The notes under the pieces are model-generated. The model saw nothing but the letters and a program-made list of their open reading frames with translations. It had not been told where the DNA came from and searched no databases. From IMG/VR virus record IMGVR_UViG_3300034160_000027, positions 1 to 64,000 of that record: 64,000 bases of DNA. The stretch is one strand, 5' to 3'. The stretch is from a virus. Below, piece by piece: positions 1 through 9,409 of the stretch. The first letter of the stretch is position 1. Every line of letters starts with the position of its first letter. The translations under genes were made by a program, and so were the position numbers.

Positions 1-4
1 TAAC

Positions 5-3000
5 ATGGCGAACGTGGTAGCGCAGGCGCGTGCCGGTGAACTTGCGCTCGATCGTATGGCGAAGGCAAATTATCGCCTTCAGCAGTCACAGGCCGCCGCT
101 TCCGCGAAAGCTGATCCGTTTAACATGCAGAACATCATTGCTTTGCAGCAACGCACTGCGGGGCAAACGGGATCGCTCTACCAGCAGACATCCTCTCAGC
201 TATCCGACAGACCTAAACAGCAGCCCGTAGACCCCATCCCCGATAGTGCAATAACAAAGTCCAAAGGACTGCTTGATACGATCAACAAGCTGTCCTTCTC
301 CATCTTCGTCCTATCATTCGGCACGCAGCAGCTTGGCGAAATCTTCTTGCGTGTGTTCGTGCAAGCGGGTGAGAAGATTGAGGCCCTGAAGTTTCGCATG
401 GAAGGGCTTACGAAGTCGCAGGATACCTTCCGGGGGATATTCAAGGTAGCGCAAGACTTAGGCGTCGGTATCGACGCCGTAGCAGGGTCCTTCAATCGTT
501 TTGCTATCGCGAACACCGCGATGGGCTTGACGAATGATAAGCTCATTGAGATGACCCGTAACATCGGTATCCTCGGCCTCGTTGGCGGCGGTACCGCGCA
601 AGAAGTAGCCTCTGGTATGCAGCAGTTGGGCCAGTCGCTTGCAAGCGGGGTGCTTCAGGGCGACGAGCTACGTTCCATCATGGAGAACATGCCCTTCCTT
701 GCGTTGAAACTGGCCGAGCAGCTAAAGGTCGGAGTAGGTGAGTTGAAAGGCATGGGCGCCGCTGGCCAACTTACATCAGCGCGAGTATCCGAAGCATTCC
801 TGAAGATGACACAGGAGCTTAACCGACTGCTGGAGGATGTCCCAGTCACGACGGAGCGCGGCTTGGCGCGCGTAGGCAACGAGTGGGCGATCCTCGTGAA
901 CAATATGCTCCAGGTCATCGGCGTCGATACCGTAGGACAGTGGTTCACGGATATCGCGGAGAGGATAAAGAGGTTCTCGGACTACGTTGCGGAGAATCGC
1001 GTTGTCATAGCAGGATGGATCGCGGGTATCGCTAGCGCGACTGCGGCTCTCATAAAACTGTTCTTGGCGTTCCAGGTTCTCAGAACTGCGGCTGTCATTA
1101 GCGTAGGTATCGTGGCTTTTACGACAAGTTTAAACGCGGCGCGGGTCGCGGCCACGTCTTCTGCCTCGGCCAACATGATCTATGGCATGAGTCTAGCGGG
1201 CACGGGCCGTGCGGCCACCACTGCTACTGCTGCGTCTGGCCTGTACTTTGCTACGCTGACACGAGGGGCCAAGGTGTTCGGTTTAGTGGCTACGGCAGCG
1301 TTTCCGATTGTAAGCATCATAGCTGCACTCGGCGTCGCGTTTATGTCGTACCGTAAGGCGCAGGACGAGGCTACGCAGTCGGCGTCTGACGCGGTGGAGA
1401 AGTTTAAGGAACTGGACGCGGTGCAGCTTGCTGCCATGAATCGTCGCGAGGCTACCAAGGCTGCTACTGAGTCAGAAAACAAGGTTAGGACTGGCATAGA
1501 CGCGTTAGTAGAAAATGCAAAAAAGATAGAAGAAGCACAGGCTGCCGTAAGAGACTTAACTAAAGAACTAGACCGTGCGCAGGCTGCTCCGTCGTGGCAG
1601 ACTACATTCACTGGAGGCACCACTGAACTGTTTTTAGGGGAACTGACGCAGTGGGAAGCTAAACTTGACGCGCTCAAGAAAAAACAGTACGACCTGAATG
1701 ACGCAGTAGGCGCAAGTAAAGTCGCTACTGACGGGTATACTTCGCAAGTAATACGTTTGAGTTCAGGCTTTGACGCGCAGGTGGCTGCGATAGACCGCAT
1801 GTCAAAATCATACAAGGAGATGAAGAAGACTTTGGAGGAGTTGCCAGCGTCTAACCGTGTGCTAGAGCAGACCCTTGCGTTAATAGATAAGTACGGAATT
1901 GATGAAGGTAAACGCCGTGGCGCTCGTCAAGCAATACTTAACTCCTATACTGATATAGTTCGCGACCAGATGAAGGATGCTAAGAAGGACGATCCTAAGC
2001 AACTCGTTGACATCAGGAATGCAGAAATATCCAAGGCGCAAGAGGCACTGAAGCTACAGCTAAGGGAGCTAGACCTGCAAGAAAAGATGAATGATGCCAC
2101 TTCCACAGGATACCGGGACTACGCTAACCGAGTGTCCACAGTTATAGGGCTAAACGAGAAGCAGAAGGACGGCCTGCGGTCCATTCTCCCTGTCATTGAA
2201 GAGATGTCTAAGAGGTATAGTGTAGCGAAGGAACTCGTAACAGCAATAGCGGTTCGGGAGTCTGGCGGCGATAACTTCTCCATGGGCGCCGTCAGTCCGA
2301 GAAGAACTGTAAACGGCGCACCATCAGGTGGCGTAGCGGGCACGATGCAGGTGACACGCGATACCGCCGCCGCCGTAGCAAAGAAGTACGGTCTTCCTTA
2401 CACCGTAGACGAGATGAGGACACAACTCCGTCCTCAGATGGAAGTAGCGGTAGCGTATCTCAACCAACTGATGGCGAAGTATAACGGGGATGTGGAGAAA
2501 GCTGCGCAAGCGTATAACGGGTTTGGGCCGTCACGGGACAAGAACTATGGCGTCAAAGTAGCGCAGATGACCAACCAGCTATCCATGCTCGGAAGTGGCG
2601 GGATGGCGTCTATGATAAACAAACAGCGTGAAGCAGCACAAAAGAGTCAAGAGACCGTTATCGCCGGTACTCGCGACCTTCTTGCTACGTCCACTGACTA
2701 CTACGCACGTGTTGCGGCGATGGAGCAACAACGCGCGCTGGAGCTACAGAAGATAAAGGACACGGAAGGGTTGTCGGATGAGGCCCGCTCAGTAGCAAGC
2801 CTAGCTGCCGACGCGCGGTACTACGCAGCAAAGCGAGACCTGGAGCAACAGACTCTTTCGTACAGCTTGGAGACGGCGCAAATTGAACGCGATGGCCGCG
2901 CTACCGCCACCACGGAGTCAGAGCGCTTAGCGCAAGAAGAGGCTGATATTCGTACTGCTGCGGACTTGCGTATCGCTGAAGAACGGCGTAAAGCGGGTTT

Positions 3001-3838
3001 GGGACTTATAACCCCCGCGGATGAGGCTCGCCGCGTCAATGCTGAACTCGGCGTCATGCAAAAGAACGTTGATGACCTGAAGCGGACGAACCTAGAGCGG
3101 TGGACCGTAAGTGCGAGTCAAGCCTTCGGTAGTTTCTTCGGGGCGTTGGCTACAGGCGGCGAGGCGTTCAAAGATACGCTCAAGACGCTGGTGTCTGCTC
3201 TGCGTGACTTAATGGTTCAGATGCTCATTATTACTCCCATCGCTAACGCTATGAAGAATGCGATGAACTACGTTGGCACGAGCACCGGAAGCGGTGGAAG
3301 TGGCTTCAGTTGGGGTGGACTCGTTAGCGCAGTGGCGGGGGGCGCAGTGTCCGGTGCCCTCGGAGGAGCGGCGGGTGGGGCCGGAGGCGGAGTGGTAAGT
3401 GGCGCAGCGGGCGGGATGACGCAGGACATGCTGTTCGCGAACGGGGGAGCGTTCAGGTCTTCTCTCATGCCGGGGCTCTACTCGCAGCCGACCTACTTCC
3501 CGATGTCCGGTTGGGGCACGCACCGCTTCGCTGCGGGTGTCGGGCTGCTTGGAGAAGCCGGCCCGGAGGCCGTGCTACCCCTGCGACGCGGGGCCAACGG
3601 CACGCTGGGGGTAGAGGCAGGGGGCGGACGGGCGTCGTCCGTAGTCAACAACGTCTATAACAGCGTGTCCGCGGATATCCGCACCCGACAGAATGACACA
3701 GGGGGTGTGGATGTTTATGTCACGCCTAAACAGCTATCTCAAATAGAGTCGCACTTGGCGAGTCAAACTGTGAACGGACGCGGCCCCTTGTCTGCGGCTC
3801 AACAAAATGTATGGGGCGCGCGCAGGGTTGGGTCATGA
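5..3838 (+). CDS. Tail tape measure protein with lytic transglycosylase domain
   Basis: 1277 aa. It sets tail length and threads the tail tube; the embedded murein hydrolase helps DNA entry through peptidoglycan. The N-terminal third (about residues 90-330) matches the tape-measure N-terminal domain (TIGR02675 type), followed by hydrophobic segments (about 335-450), coiled-coil regions, and a soluble-lytic-transglycosylase-like domain at about 735-865, with the catalytic Glu in AVRESGG and a C-terminal AYNG motif. A Gly-rich stretch and a GEAGPEAVLPL tail typical of tape-measure C-termini follow. The start lies 5 nt into the window, so the true start could be further left. It overlaps the next gene by ATGA. 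Confidence 0.93.
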   Translation: MANVVAQARAGELALDRMAKANYRLQQSQAAASAKADPFNMQNIIALQQRTAGQTGSLYQQTSSQLSDRPKQQPVDPIPDSAITKSKGLLDTINKLSFSIFVLSFGTQQLGEIFLRVFVQAGEKIEALKFRMEGLTKSQDTFRGIFKVAQDLGVGIDAVAGSFNRFAIANTAMGLTNDKLIEMTRNIGILGLVGGGTAQEVASGMQQLGQSLASGVLQGDELRSIMENMPFLALKLAEQLKVGVGELKGMGAAGQLTSARVSEAFLKMTQELNRLLEDVPVTTERGLARVGNEWAILVNNMLQVIGVDTVGQWFTDIAERIKRFSDYVAENRVVIAGWIAGIASATAALIKLFLAFQVLRTAAVISVGIVAFTTSLNAARVAATSSASANMIYGMSLAGTGRAATTATAASGLYFATLTRGAKVFGLVATAAFPIVSIIAALGVAFMSYRKAQDEATQSASDAVEKFKELDAVQLAAMNRREATKAATESENKVRTGIDALVENAKKIEEAQAAVRDLTKELDRAQAAPSWQTTFTGGTTELFLGELTQWEAKLDALKKKQYDLNDAVGASKVATDGYTSQVIRLSSGFDAQVAAIDRMSKSYKEMKKTLEELPASNRVLEQTLALIDKYGIDEGKRRGARQAILNSYTDIVRDQMKDAKKDDPKQLVDIRNAEISKAQEALKLQLRELDLQEKMNDATSTGYRDYANRVSTVIGLNEKQKDGLRSILPVIEEMSKRYSVAKELVTAIAVRESGGDNFSMGAVSPRRTVNGAPSGGVAGTMQVTRDTAAAVAKKYGLPYTVDEMRTQLRPQMEVAVAYLNQLMAKYNGDVEKAAQAYNGFGPSRDKNYGVKVAQMTNQLSMLGSGGMASMINKQREAAQKSQETVIAGTRDLLATSTDYYARVAAMEQQRALELQKIKDTEGLSDEARSVASLAADARYYAAKRDLEQQTLSYSLETAQIERDGRATATTESERLAQEEADIRTAADLRIAEERRKAGLGLITPADEARRVNAELGVMQKNVDDLKRTNLERWTVSASQAFGSFFGALATGGEAFKDTLKTLVSALRDLMVQMLIITPIANAMKNAMNYVGTSTGSGGSGFSWGGLVSAVAGGAVSGALGGAAGGAGGGVVSGAAGGMTQDMLFANGGAFRSSLMPGLYSQPTYFPMSGWGTHRFAAGVGLLGEAGPEAVLPLRRGANGTLGVEAGGGRASSVVNNVYNSVSADIRTRQNDTGGVDVYVTPKQLSQIESHLASQTVNGRGPLSAAQQNVWGARRVGS

Positions 3839-4347
3839 TATCAGCGGAGTTAATAGCGCGGTATACGTCTGAAGTAGACGTAGATTTTGTTGGAGTGTTT
3901 AGACTTGAACATCCTAACGCCGCGTCGAGGTATATTATTGACGGGACTACGTACCCGCAGCAGTATGAAGTAAACGTTAATGGCGCTCTGCAATTGTTTG
4001 AGCCCGTTCCTACGCAAATAACCCCCCCATCACGTGATGATTCCGGAAAGGCCGATATGGCTATCTCGTGGTGCGGGATACAAGGCGAGGCTCTTGCTTT
4101 TTTAGAAGAGGCTTTTGCTGCTAAGTCAGTTGTACTTAAACCCGATCCTATTAAACTGTTTTACTCTGAAATTATCATAGGGAGCCCAGAGCCCCAAATA
4201 ACACCGTGGTATGAGTTCACGTTATCAAATGTCGGCGTTACTGAATCTGTAGTAACGGCCACGGCAACGCGGGCCGATATCCTTAATAGAACCTTCCCCG
4301 CGGAAAGGTATCGCGTAAACAGGTTCCCGGGGTTGTTACGTCGATGA
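3835..4347 (+). CDS. DUF1833-family minor tail protein
   Basis: 170 aa. It resembles DUF1833 phage tail proteins, which sit between the tape measure and the NlpC/P60 gene and belong to the tail-tip assembly set. Family-like features are the FRLEHP-like N-terminal strand and the C-terminal YRVNRFPGL. The ATG at 3835 overlaps the tape-measure stop (ATGA); an in-frame ATG at 3811 would add 8 residues and is less likely. Overlap continues into the next gene. The exact structural role is inferred from position. Confidence 0.8.
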   Translation: MISAELIARYTSEVDVDFVGVFRLEHPNAASRYIIDGTTYPQQYEVNVNGALQLFEPVPTQITPPSRDDSGKADMAISWCGIQGEALAFLEEAFAAKSVVLKPDPIKLFYSEIIIGSPEPQITPWYEFTLSNVGVTESVVTATATRADILNRTFPAERYRVNRFPGLLRR

Positions 4348-4736
4348 CATGGGAACAAGTTATTCGGGCATTGGTAGGAACGCCCTACGCTTGGGGCGCG
4401 AGGGGTCCGGATTCCTACGACTGCTGGGGGTTATTCCTCCGGGCGCGGGAATTGGCCGGGCTTCCGTCTTGCGGAGAGCGGACCCCCTCCAGTCTCAGCG
4501 AGTCGTCTGGTATGATGGCGGCAGAGGCAGAGACGCCGTTATGGCGGTCTGTGGTGGCTCCGCAAGGTGGTGACGCTATCCTGCTAAGAGGGAGAGCTAA
4601 GTTGCATCATATCGGCGTCATAACGCCTTTTGGCGTTCTTCACACTACGCGTAAGTACGGTGGTGTGGTGATGTCTATTGCGTCCCTTCGTTTATCTGGG
4701 TACGAGGTCAGGGGGTTCTACCAGTGGGCCGGATAG
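4344..4736 (+). CDS. NlpC/P60-family tail peptidase
   Basis: 130 aa. Cysteine peptidase-fold protein of the tail tip, comparable to the NlpC/P60 part of lambda gpK, expected to cleave cell-wall peptide stems or mature the tip. The catalytic Cys is in DSYDCWGL near residue 27, and the His is in the LHHIGV strand near residue 90. It lacks the Mov34/JAB part found in larger gpK proteins. The start is ATGA-coupled to the DUF1833 gene and the end overlaps the following GTG start. Confidence 0.87.
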   Translation: MTWEQVIRALVGTPYAWGARGPDSYDCWGLFLRARELAGLPSCGERTPSSLSESSGMMAAEAETPLWRSVVAPQGGDAILLRGRAKLHHIGVITPFGVLHTTRKYGGVVMSIASLRLSGYEVRGFYQWAG

Positions 4737-6991
4737 TCATTTTTGATACGCCGATGAACCCAAAAGCGTCTCATGAGGTAGCTCATACTGGGCCTTTTAT
4801 TAGTTTTCTATTAAGCCATTATCCTAACGGATTTCCCGGTCCCGCCCTCGTTTCATTCAATTTGGCTAAATTGCGGGTAGAAAACTTTGACCGAGAACTC
4901 GGAGAGAGTGATGTTGTTACGGTTTCTATTCTACCCGGGGTTCCTGCCGCGTTCCTTGTTGCTTACGGGGCCACACCTTTCTGGTCTGGGGTGGCGGCTT
5001 TTGCAGCCAACGCAGTTATCGCAACTGCACTATCTTTCGCGGTCAACAAATTTTTTGGCCCCAAAGGCGCAAGTACGGGTGCGTCTGCTATCGGCTCAGC
5101 AGGCTCCGCTGGAACGGGTTCCCCTACCTACGATTTAAACACCCCCTCGAACGTTGCGCGTCTAGGCGCACGCATACCCGTTCAACATGGAAAGGTGTTA
5201 TCGGTACCAGACTTGGCGTCTGCCCCGTACTCTGAATACGAAGGCAATCAACAGTATGTAAGGATGCTTCTGTGCTTGGGCCAGGGGGTGTTCGATGTGC
5301 ACGACGTACTGGTAGCAGGGACTCCGGTAACGTCGTTACCAGGAGTAGTTACCGCCCGTGTATTCTCCCCTGACGATCACAAACAATCGTTTGGTATGAT
5401 ACAGGCGATAAGCGGAGTACGCGAGAACGTATACACGTCCCCCGCGGTATCGGATCAGGAGTTGACCGCTGCGCTTGGCGGGGCTTTCAGTTCTACCGGA
5501 AGACAGTGGAGTGGTCAGTTTAACCCCGGTGGCCCCGGAGGCTACTCTATTTTTTGGTTGGATACCCAAGCTCCTGAATACGCCGAGGCGTGGAGGAGTG
5601 GAACCCCCATATGGATAGTAATAGCGTCAGGGGCCAATGCGGGCACCTACCAAGTGGGGTTCATCGTAAACTCTAGTAACGTGGGTGGAAACACCGCAGC
5701 ATGGGTGTACCAAAAAGGCCACTTGGCGCCTGGCGTAGACTGGGCGTCAGGTTCTCCGACATCTGATGTTATGACGCTAGCTTACAATATTGATGGGGGG
5801 TCGGGTAGCGTTATAGGTCCCTTCGCAGCAAGCCCGGTAGGCAGGCAGACCGAGCAGTTAGAGTATGATGTGGTGTTCCCTTCGGGAGTATTCAAAGCTA
5901 ATACGACTACGGGCAGGGCGGAATCGTTCACTATTGCGGCCGAGTTCTTGGCTGAAGAGATAGATGACGACGGTAACACAACTGGCTACGCAGAGAGGTA
6001 CTACTACAGTGACGCATTTGCCACTACCACGCGGCAGCGTAAGACACTAATCCACGCGGTAAAGAGGGGGCGGTATCAAGTAACCGCCACCCGCACGTCT
6101 AAAAAGTCTGACCGCGTGCAAGATCAGTCCGCTATGCACTGGACAGGTCTAAAGTCTATACTCGGAAATACTTTCGGCGAGAACGTATACGGGGATACTA
6201 CAATAATCGCTATCACAGCTAAGGCTACAGAAGGTTTAGCTAGTGACGCCATTTCCCGTATTTCTGTTGATAGCACGAGGGTACTTAACGGAGCGCCCAC
6301 TCGCAACCCCGTAAAGGCGTTTAAGGACGTAATACTCAACCAACGTTATGGCGGACGAAGGTCCGTAGCAGAGTTAGATACAGACGTATTAGACGTGCTA
6401 GAAGGAGAGTGTGAATCGAACGGAGATTACTTCGATTTTAGATTTGAGACAGAAACTAATGTATGGGAGGCTGCTAGAGCTACGCTACAAGTTCAGCATG
6501 TATTTCCTACTATGCAGGGGCCTGTTATAACGGTAGTAGAGGACAAGAACTACACTGTCTCTTTCATGGACTTTGATGTACACACGATAATAAAAGACAG
6601 TATGACGCGTACTTTTATTACCCCCAATGAGTCAGATAAAGATGGGGTAGAAGTTTCGTACATAAACGCCGACGACGGGTCAGAACTTTACGCACTCTTC
6701 CCAGAGACTTCCGCTGATTCAGAGCAGGTTGCCCTGCCGGGGTGCCGGTCTTACTCTGTGGCAATAGCGTATGCAGAGCAACGGTGGAGGCAGGTGTGTC
6801 TGCGGCGTGAACTCATTTCGTTTGACACAGAGATGGAGGCGCACGTGATTATGGTCGGGGTGCCAATCAACGTAAGCCACCCGTTACTAGGAGATGATCC
6901 AGTAATGTATATCGTAAACGCTGTGACCCCCAAAGACAAATACACAGCTACAATAGCGGCTCATAAGCACGAGCCCGGAGTGTTCTTATGA
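4724..6991 (+). CDS. Tail tip / central hub protein, lambda gpJ-like
   Basis: 755 aa, GTG start preceded by a GGGGG ribosome binding site and overlapping the previous stop by 13 nt. About the first 115 residues look like a tail assembly protein I-type module with a hydrophobic segment (about 76-112) and a Gly/Ala/Ser linker. The rest resembles the tip attachment protein J core (phage-tail_3-like region around residues 520-700, with RYGG and VEDKNY motifs). Such hubs close the tail tube and carry the receptor-binding parts. It is shorter than lambda J (about 1130 aa) because fibronectin-type and C-terminal receptor domains are absent; binding is probably handled by the separate genes downstream. 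Confidence 0.85.
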   Translation: MGRIVIFDTPMNPKASHEVAHTGPFISFLLSHYPNGFPGPALVSFNLAKLRVENFDRELGESDVVTVSILPGVPAAFLVAYGATPFWSGVAAFAANAVIATALSFAVNKFFGPKGASTGASAIGSAGSAGTGSPTYDLNTPSNVARLGARIPVQHGKVLSVPDLASAPYSEYEGNQQYVRMLLCLGQGVFDVHDVLVAGTPVTSLPGVVTARVFSPDDHKQSFGMIQAISGVRENVYTSPAVSDQELTAALGGAFSSTGRQWSGQFNPGGPGGYSIFWLDTQAPEYAEAWRSGTPIWIVIASGANAGTYQVGFIVNSSNVGGNTAAWVYQKGHLAPGVDWASGSPTSDVMTLAYNIDGGSGSVIGPFAASPVGRQTEQLEYDVVFPSGVFKANTTTGRAESFTIAAEFLAEEIDDDGNTTGYAERYYYSDAFATTTRQRKTLIHAVKRGRYQVTATRTSKKSDRVQDQSAMHWTGLKSILGNTFGENVYGDTTIIAITAKATEGLASDAISRISVDSTRVLNGAPTRNPVKAFKDVILNQRYGGRRSVAELDTDVLDVLEGECESNGDYFDFRFETETNVWEAARATLQVQHVFPTMQGPVITVVEDKNYTVSFMDFDVHTIIKDSMTRTFITPNESDKDGVEVSYINADDGSELYALFPETSADSEQVALPGCRSYSVAIAYAEQRWRQVCLRRELISFDTEMEAHVIMVGVPINVSHPLLGDDPVMYIVNAVTPKDKYTATIAAHKHEPGVFL

Positions 6992-7368
6992 GCGCGACGT
7001 TTCCTCCAGAAGCGTGGGTGGTAGTGCACACTGCCTACCGTAACGCGATAGACGCAGCGGGCGCCACGGCTGAGATACGAGTGAGGGGAGCAGACGGGGC
7101 GCTGCTTTCTACCGTCCCATTGTTGTTCCCGTGCGCCACAATTGATCTGGCTACGGGGAGGTTAACGTTCGAGGTAGGCGCCCGAGATGAAGATGCGGCA
7201 GCGTCCGGAAGAGCCACGACAGTCCAAGTGTGTAGCCACGTGGGGTTCGTGTGGGGCACTTACACGTGCGCTGCCGGAACTACGCCGGTGGTTAATACCG
7301 CGGTGTTCCGGTCTCTTGATATCATAGCGGGGCAACCCGTTGAACTGTTGAGCTTTACTATCGGCTAA
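6988..7368 (+). CDS. Small beta-rich tail appendage protein
   Basis: 126 aa, ATGA-coupled to the tail hub gene. No named family recognised. It is Ala/Val/Thr rich with a predicted all-beta pattern, and its size and end strand resemble the next gene, suggesting a pair of small tail-surface proteins. Function is inferred only from position directly after the hub gene. Confidence 0.7.
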   Translation: MSATFPPEAWVVVHTAYRNAIDAAGATAEIRVRGADGALLSTVPLLFPCATIDLATGRLTFEVGARDEDAAASGRATTVQVCSHVGFVWGTYTCAAGTTPVVNTAVFRSLDIIAGQPVELLSFTIG

Positions 7369-7383
7369 CATGAGAATGAGCAA

Positions 7384-7773
7384 ATGGCTATATCTTGGAC
7401 TCTCGTAGATAAGATCGCGGCCAATATGGGTCGCCTAACACGCCTACAGCAAGGCACGGGGGTAGCCGGATTCGGCCTATACAGTGCCTCTAACGTGCTG
7501 CTGGCTACCTTCGCCGTAGACACGGCTGCGTCAAGTGTAGTCACCGATACCGGAGATTTGGTGCTAGCCAATGCTTCTGGGGCCGTTGGCGTTGCTGCTG
7601 GAGTCGCTGTTACCGCTAAGCTCCAGGCTCGCGATGGAGGGGTGCTGGTGGATGCTATCCCCGTGGCACAGGGGGTAGTAGCGGTAGCGCAAATGTTAGT
7701 GGTGGACAGCACCACCATAACGGTAAGCGGCCCCCTGACGTTAGTCTCTGCATACATTGTAGCCTACCCGTAG
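7384..7773 (+). CDS. Small beta-rich tail protein
   Basis: 129 aa, ATG preceded by a GAGAATGAG purine-rich site. Low-complexity Ala/Val/Thr composition with alternating hydrophobic strands, as in small head or tail decoration proteins. No catalytic motifs. Probably a tail-tip or fibre accessory subunit by position. Confidence 0.7.
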   Translation: MAISWTLVDKIAANMGRLTRLQQGTGVAGFGLYSASNVLLATFAVDTAASSVVTDTGDLVLANASGAVGVAAGVAVTAKLQARDGGVLVDAIPVAQGVVAVAQMLVVDSTTITVSGPLTLVSAYIVAYP

Positions 7774-7781
7774 CCACCTTA

Positions 7782-8612
7782 ATGTCCTCCGTGACGTTTT
7801 CTTGGAGACTGGCAAGTTCTGCTATCGTGTCGGGAACCGTCACGATAGACCAGGACAGCCGTCTACTGGTGTACAGTGGACAGGTGGTATGCCGTGAAAC
7901 GGTGGTGGCTACCATACCTCCTCTGCGCACAGGGGACACGCTGACTGTCGGTAGTGCGGTACTGTCCGTACAGGAGCACGGCCAAATAGTACAGTATCTA
8001 GGCTCGCGTCCGACGTTAGGCGTGGCACTAGGCTCTAACGAAGTCCCAGACCCTAACCCAGACCCTGATCCTGATCCGCCCCCTCTCACCCCTCCGGACC
8101 AGACTTGGGCCTACGGCCCAGTAAGTTCCAACATCACCGTGTCTTACTTCGGCTCCGAGGTACGCGCTAGCAGCACTGCGCCAGGCGTGGCCTTCTACCG
8201 CTGGGCGTTGGCCATTGCCAATGTGGTCAGTGCCAAGGCGTACTGGGAGTTCGTTGTTGCCGGGGCCTCTACGACTACCTACGGTGGATTTGGCGTGGGG
8301 CCTTGCTCGGTCGACACCGGGGGCCGGCCAGGAGTCGGCACGAACCCCGGCTGTATGCTGTATTGGGAGGGCGGTGAGGCAGCGGTGTGGTGCGACGGCA
8401 CCGAGCACGCGGTAGACGCGCCCGCTGAGCCAACTCGAATCGGGGTTGGTATTGAGGTCATGACTAGCGAGGTCTGTCACGTCGTGTTTTATAGTAGCGG
8501 GGTTGCGCTTAATGCCGAGCCTTTTGCGATGATCCTGGAAGGGTCGATTGTCGTGCCGGTGGTCTGCGCCCTCAACGCCAATGCAGTATTCACACTGGAT
8601 GACCGGGTATGA
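7782..8612 (+). CDS. Tail appendage protein with Pro/Asp linker and SPRY-like C-terminus
   Basis: 276 aa. N-terminal beta domain (1-85), then a PDPNPDPDPDPPP hinge (about 87-105), then a C-terminal domain whose YWEF...GGFGVG pattern resembles SPRY/concanavalin-like beta sandwiches. Such an anchor-hinge-lectin layout suits a receptor-binding appendage. The SPRY resemblance is by eye. The end overlaps the next gene by ATGA. Confidence 0.72.
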   Translation: MSSVTFSWRLASSAIVSGTVTIDQDSRLLVYSGQVVCRETVVATIPPLRTGDTLTVGSAVLSVQEHGQIVQYLGSRPTLGVALGSNEVPDPNPDPDPDPPPLTPPDQTWAYGPVSSNITVSYFGSEVRASSTAPGVAFYRWALAIANVVSAKAYWEFVVAGASTTTYGGFGVGPCSVDTGGRPGVGTNPGCMLYWEGGEAAVWCDGTEHAVDAPAEPTRIGVGIEVMTSEVCHVVFYSSGVALNAEPFAMILEGSIVVPVVCALNANAVFTLDDRV

Positions 8613-9394
8613 GCATCCAACACCTACCGGACGGCTATACGGCGCTGCGGTCGATTCCGGGTGCGCGCTATGACGCGCAAAATATCTGTATTGCAGACGA
8701 TAGCATACAAATCGATTGGATATGGCCTTCTCCAGGCTACGTCACAAAAGCGCAAACACTCTCCCGCGCGAATGGGGGCAGCGTAGAAGGCGGCAATAGG
8801 CCACCTGCGTGGCGGCCGAGTGGCGCACCCCCACAGCGGGGACCGATAATGACCTGGAACGTCTACGAAAACAGCCCGTCGCGCAACAGTTACTACGATT
8901 GGGTGAACAACCAGGGTTACGCCTTTAGGCTGGACGCAATAAGGATACAAGGGGCCGGTCCAGTAGGCACCAACGGCAGCGCCACCGGGGCTAACCCGAA
9001 TACGAATACGATGGGCATAACCCCAGGCCAAGGTATTAGCGGTGCCTGGGAGTGGAGTTCGATGGGTACGGATGCGCAGATAGAAGACGCTAGGGTTGAG
9101 GTTAGGATCGCGGCGGCTACGGGGTCTTTTACATCGCTTGCATTGTCTGACACTAAGCTCATCGACAGTATGACTGGATCATGGGTCACAGAGACATACG
9201 ACGGACTCCCAGCGCAGACCCCAGCGCAGACTCCGATCAACAAGACCTTTATTCCTACGCTGGCAGCCGGGTCGCGAATTGTTCCAATCAATGGTCGGGT
9301 GCGTATCCAATTTTATCAACTCGGGGGGATTACGGAAAGCCCGAGTGCCGTGTTATCCGATCTGACAATTCAGCTTACTGTCACCCCTGTGTGA
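8609..9394 (+). CDS. Tail appendage protein of unknown family
   Basis: 261 aa, ATGA-coupled to the upstream SPRY-like gene. No family recognised. Rich in Gly, Ser, Thr, Asn and Pro with aromatic residues, typical of exposed tail-tip or fibre proteins. It contains a short internal repeat (PAQTPAQTP) near residue 205. A role in host recognition is inference from the operon. Confidence 0.7.
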   Translation: MSIQHLPDGYTALRSIPGARYDAQNICIADDSIQIDWIWPSPGYVTKAQTLSRANGGSVEGGNRPPAWRPSGAPPQRGPIMTWNVYENSPSRNSYYDWVNNQGYAFRLDAIRIQGAGPVGTNGSATGANPNTNTMGITPGQGISGAWEWSSMGTDAQIEDARVEVRIAAATGSFTSLALSDTKLIDSMTGSWVTETYDGLPAQTPAQTPINKTFIPTLAAGSRIVPINGRVRIQFYQLGGITESPSAVLSDLTIQLTVTPV

Positions 9395-9409
9395 CCACGA
9401 GACCGTAGC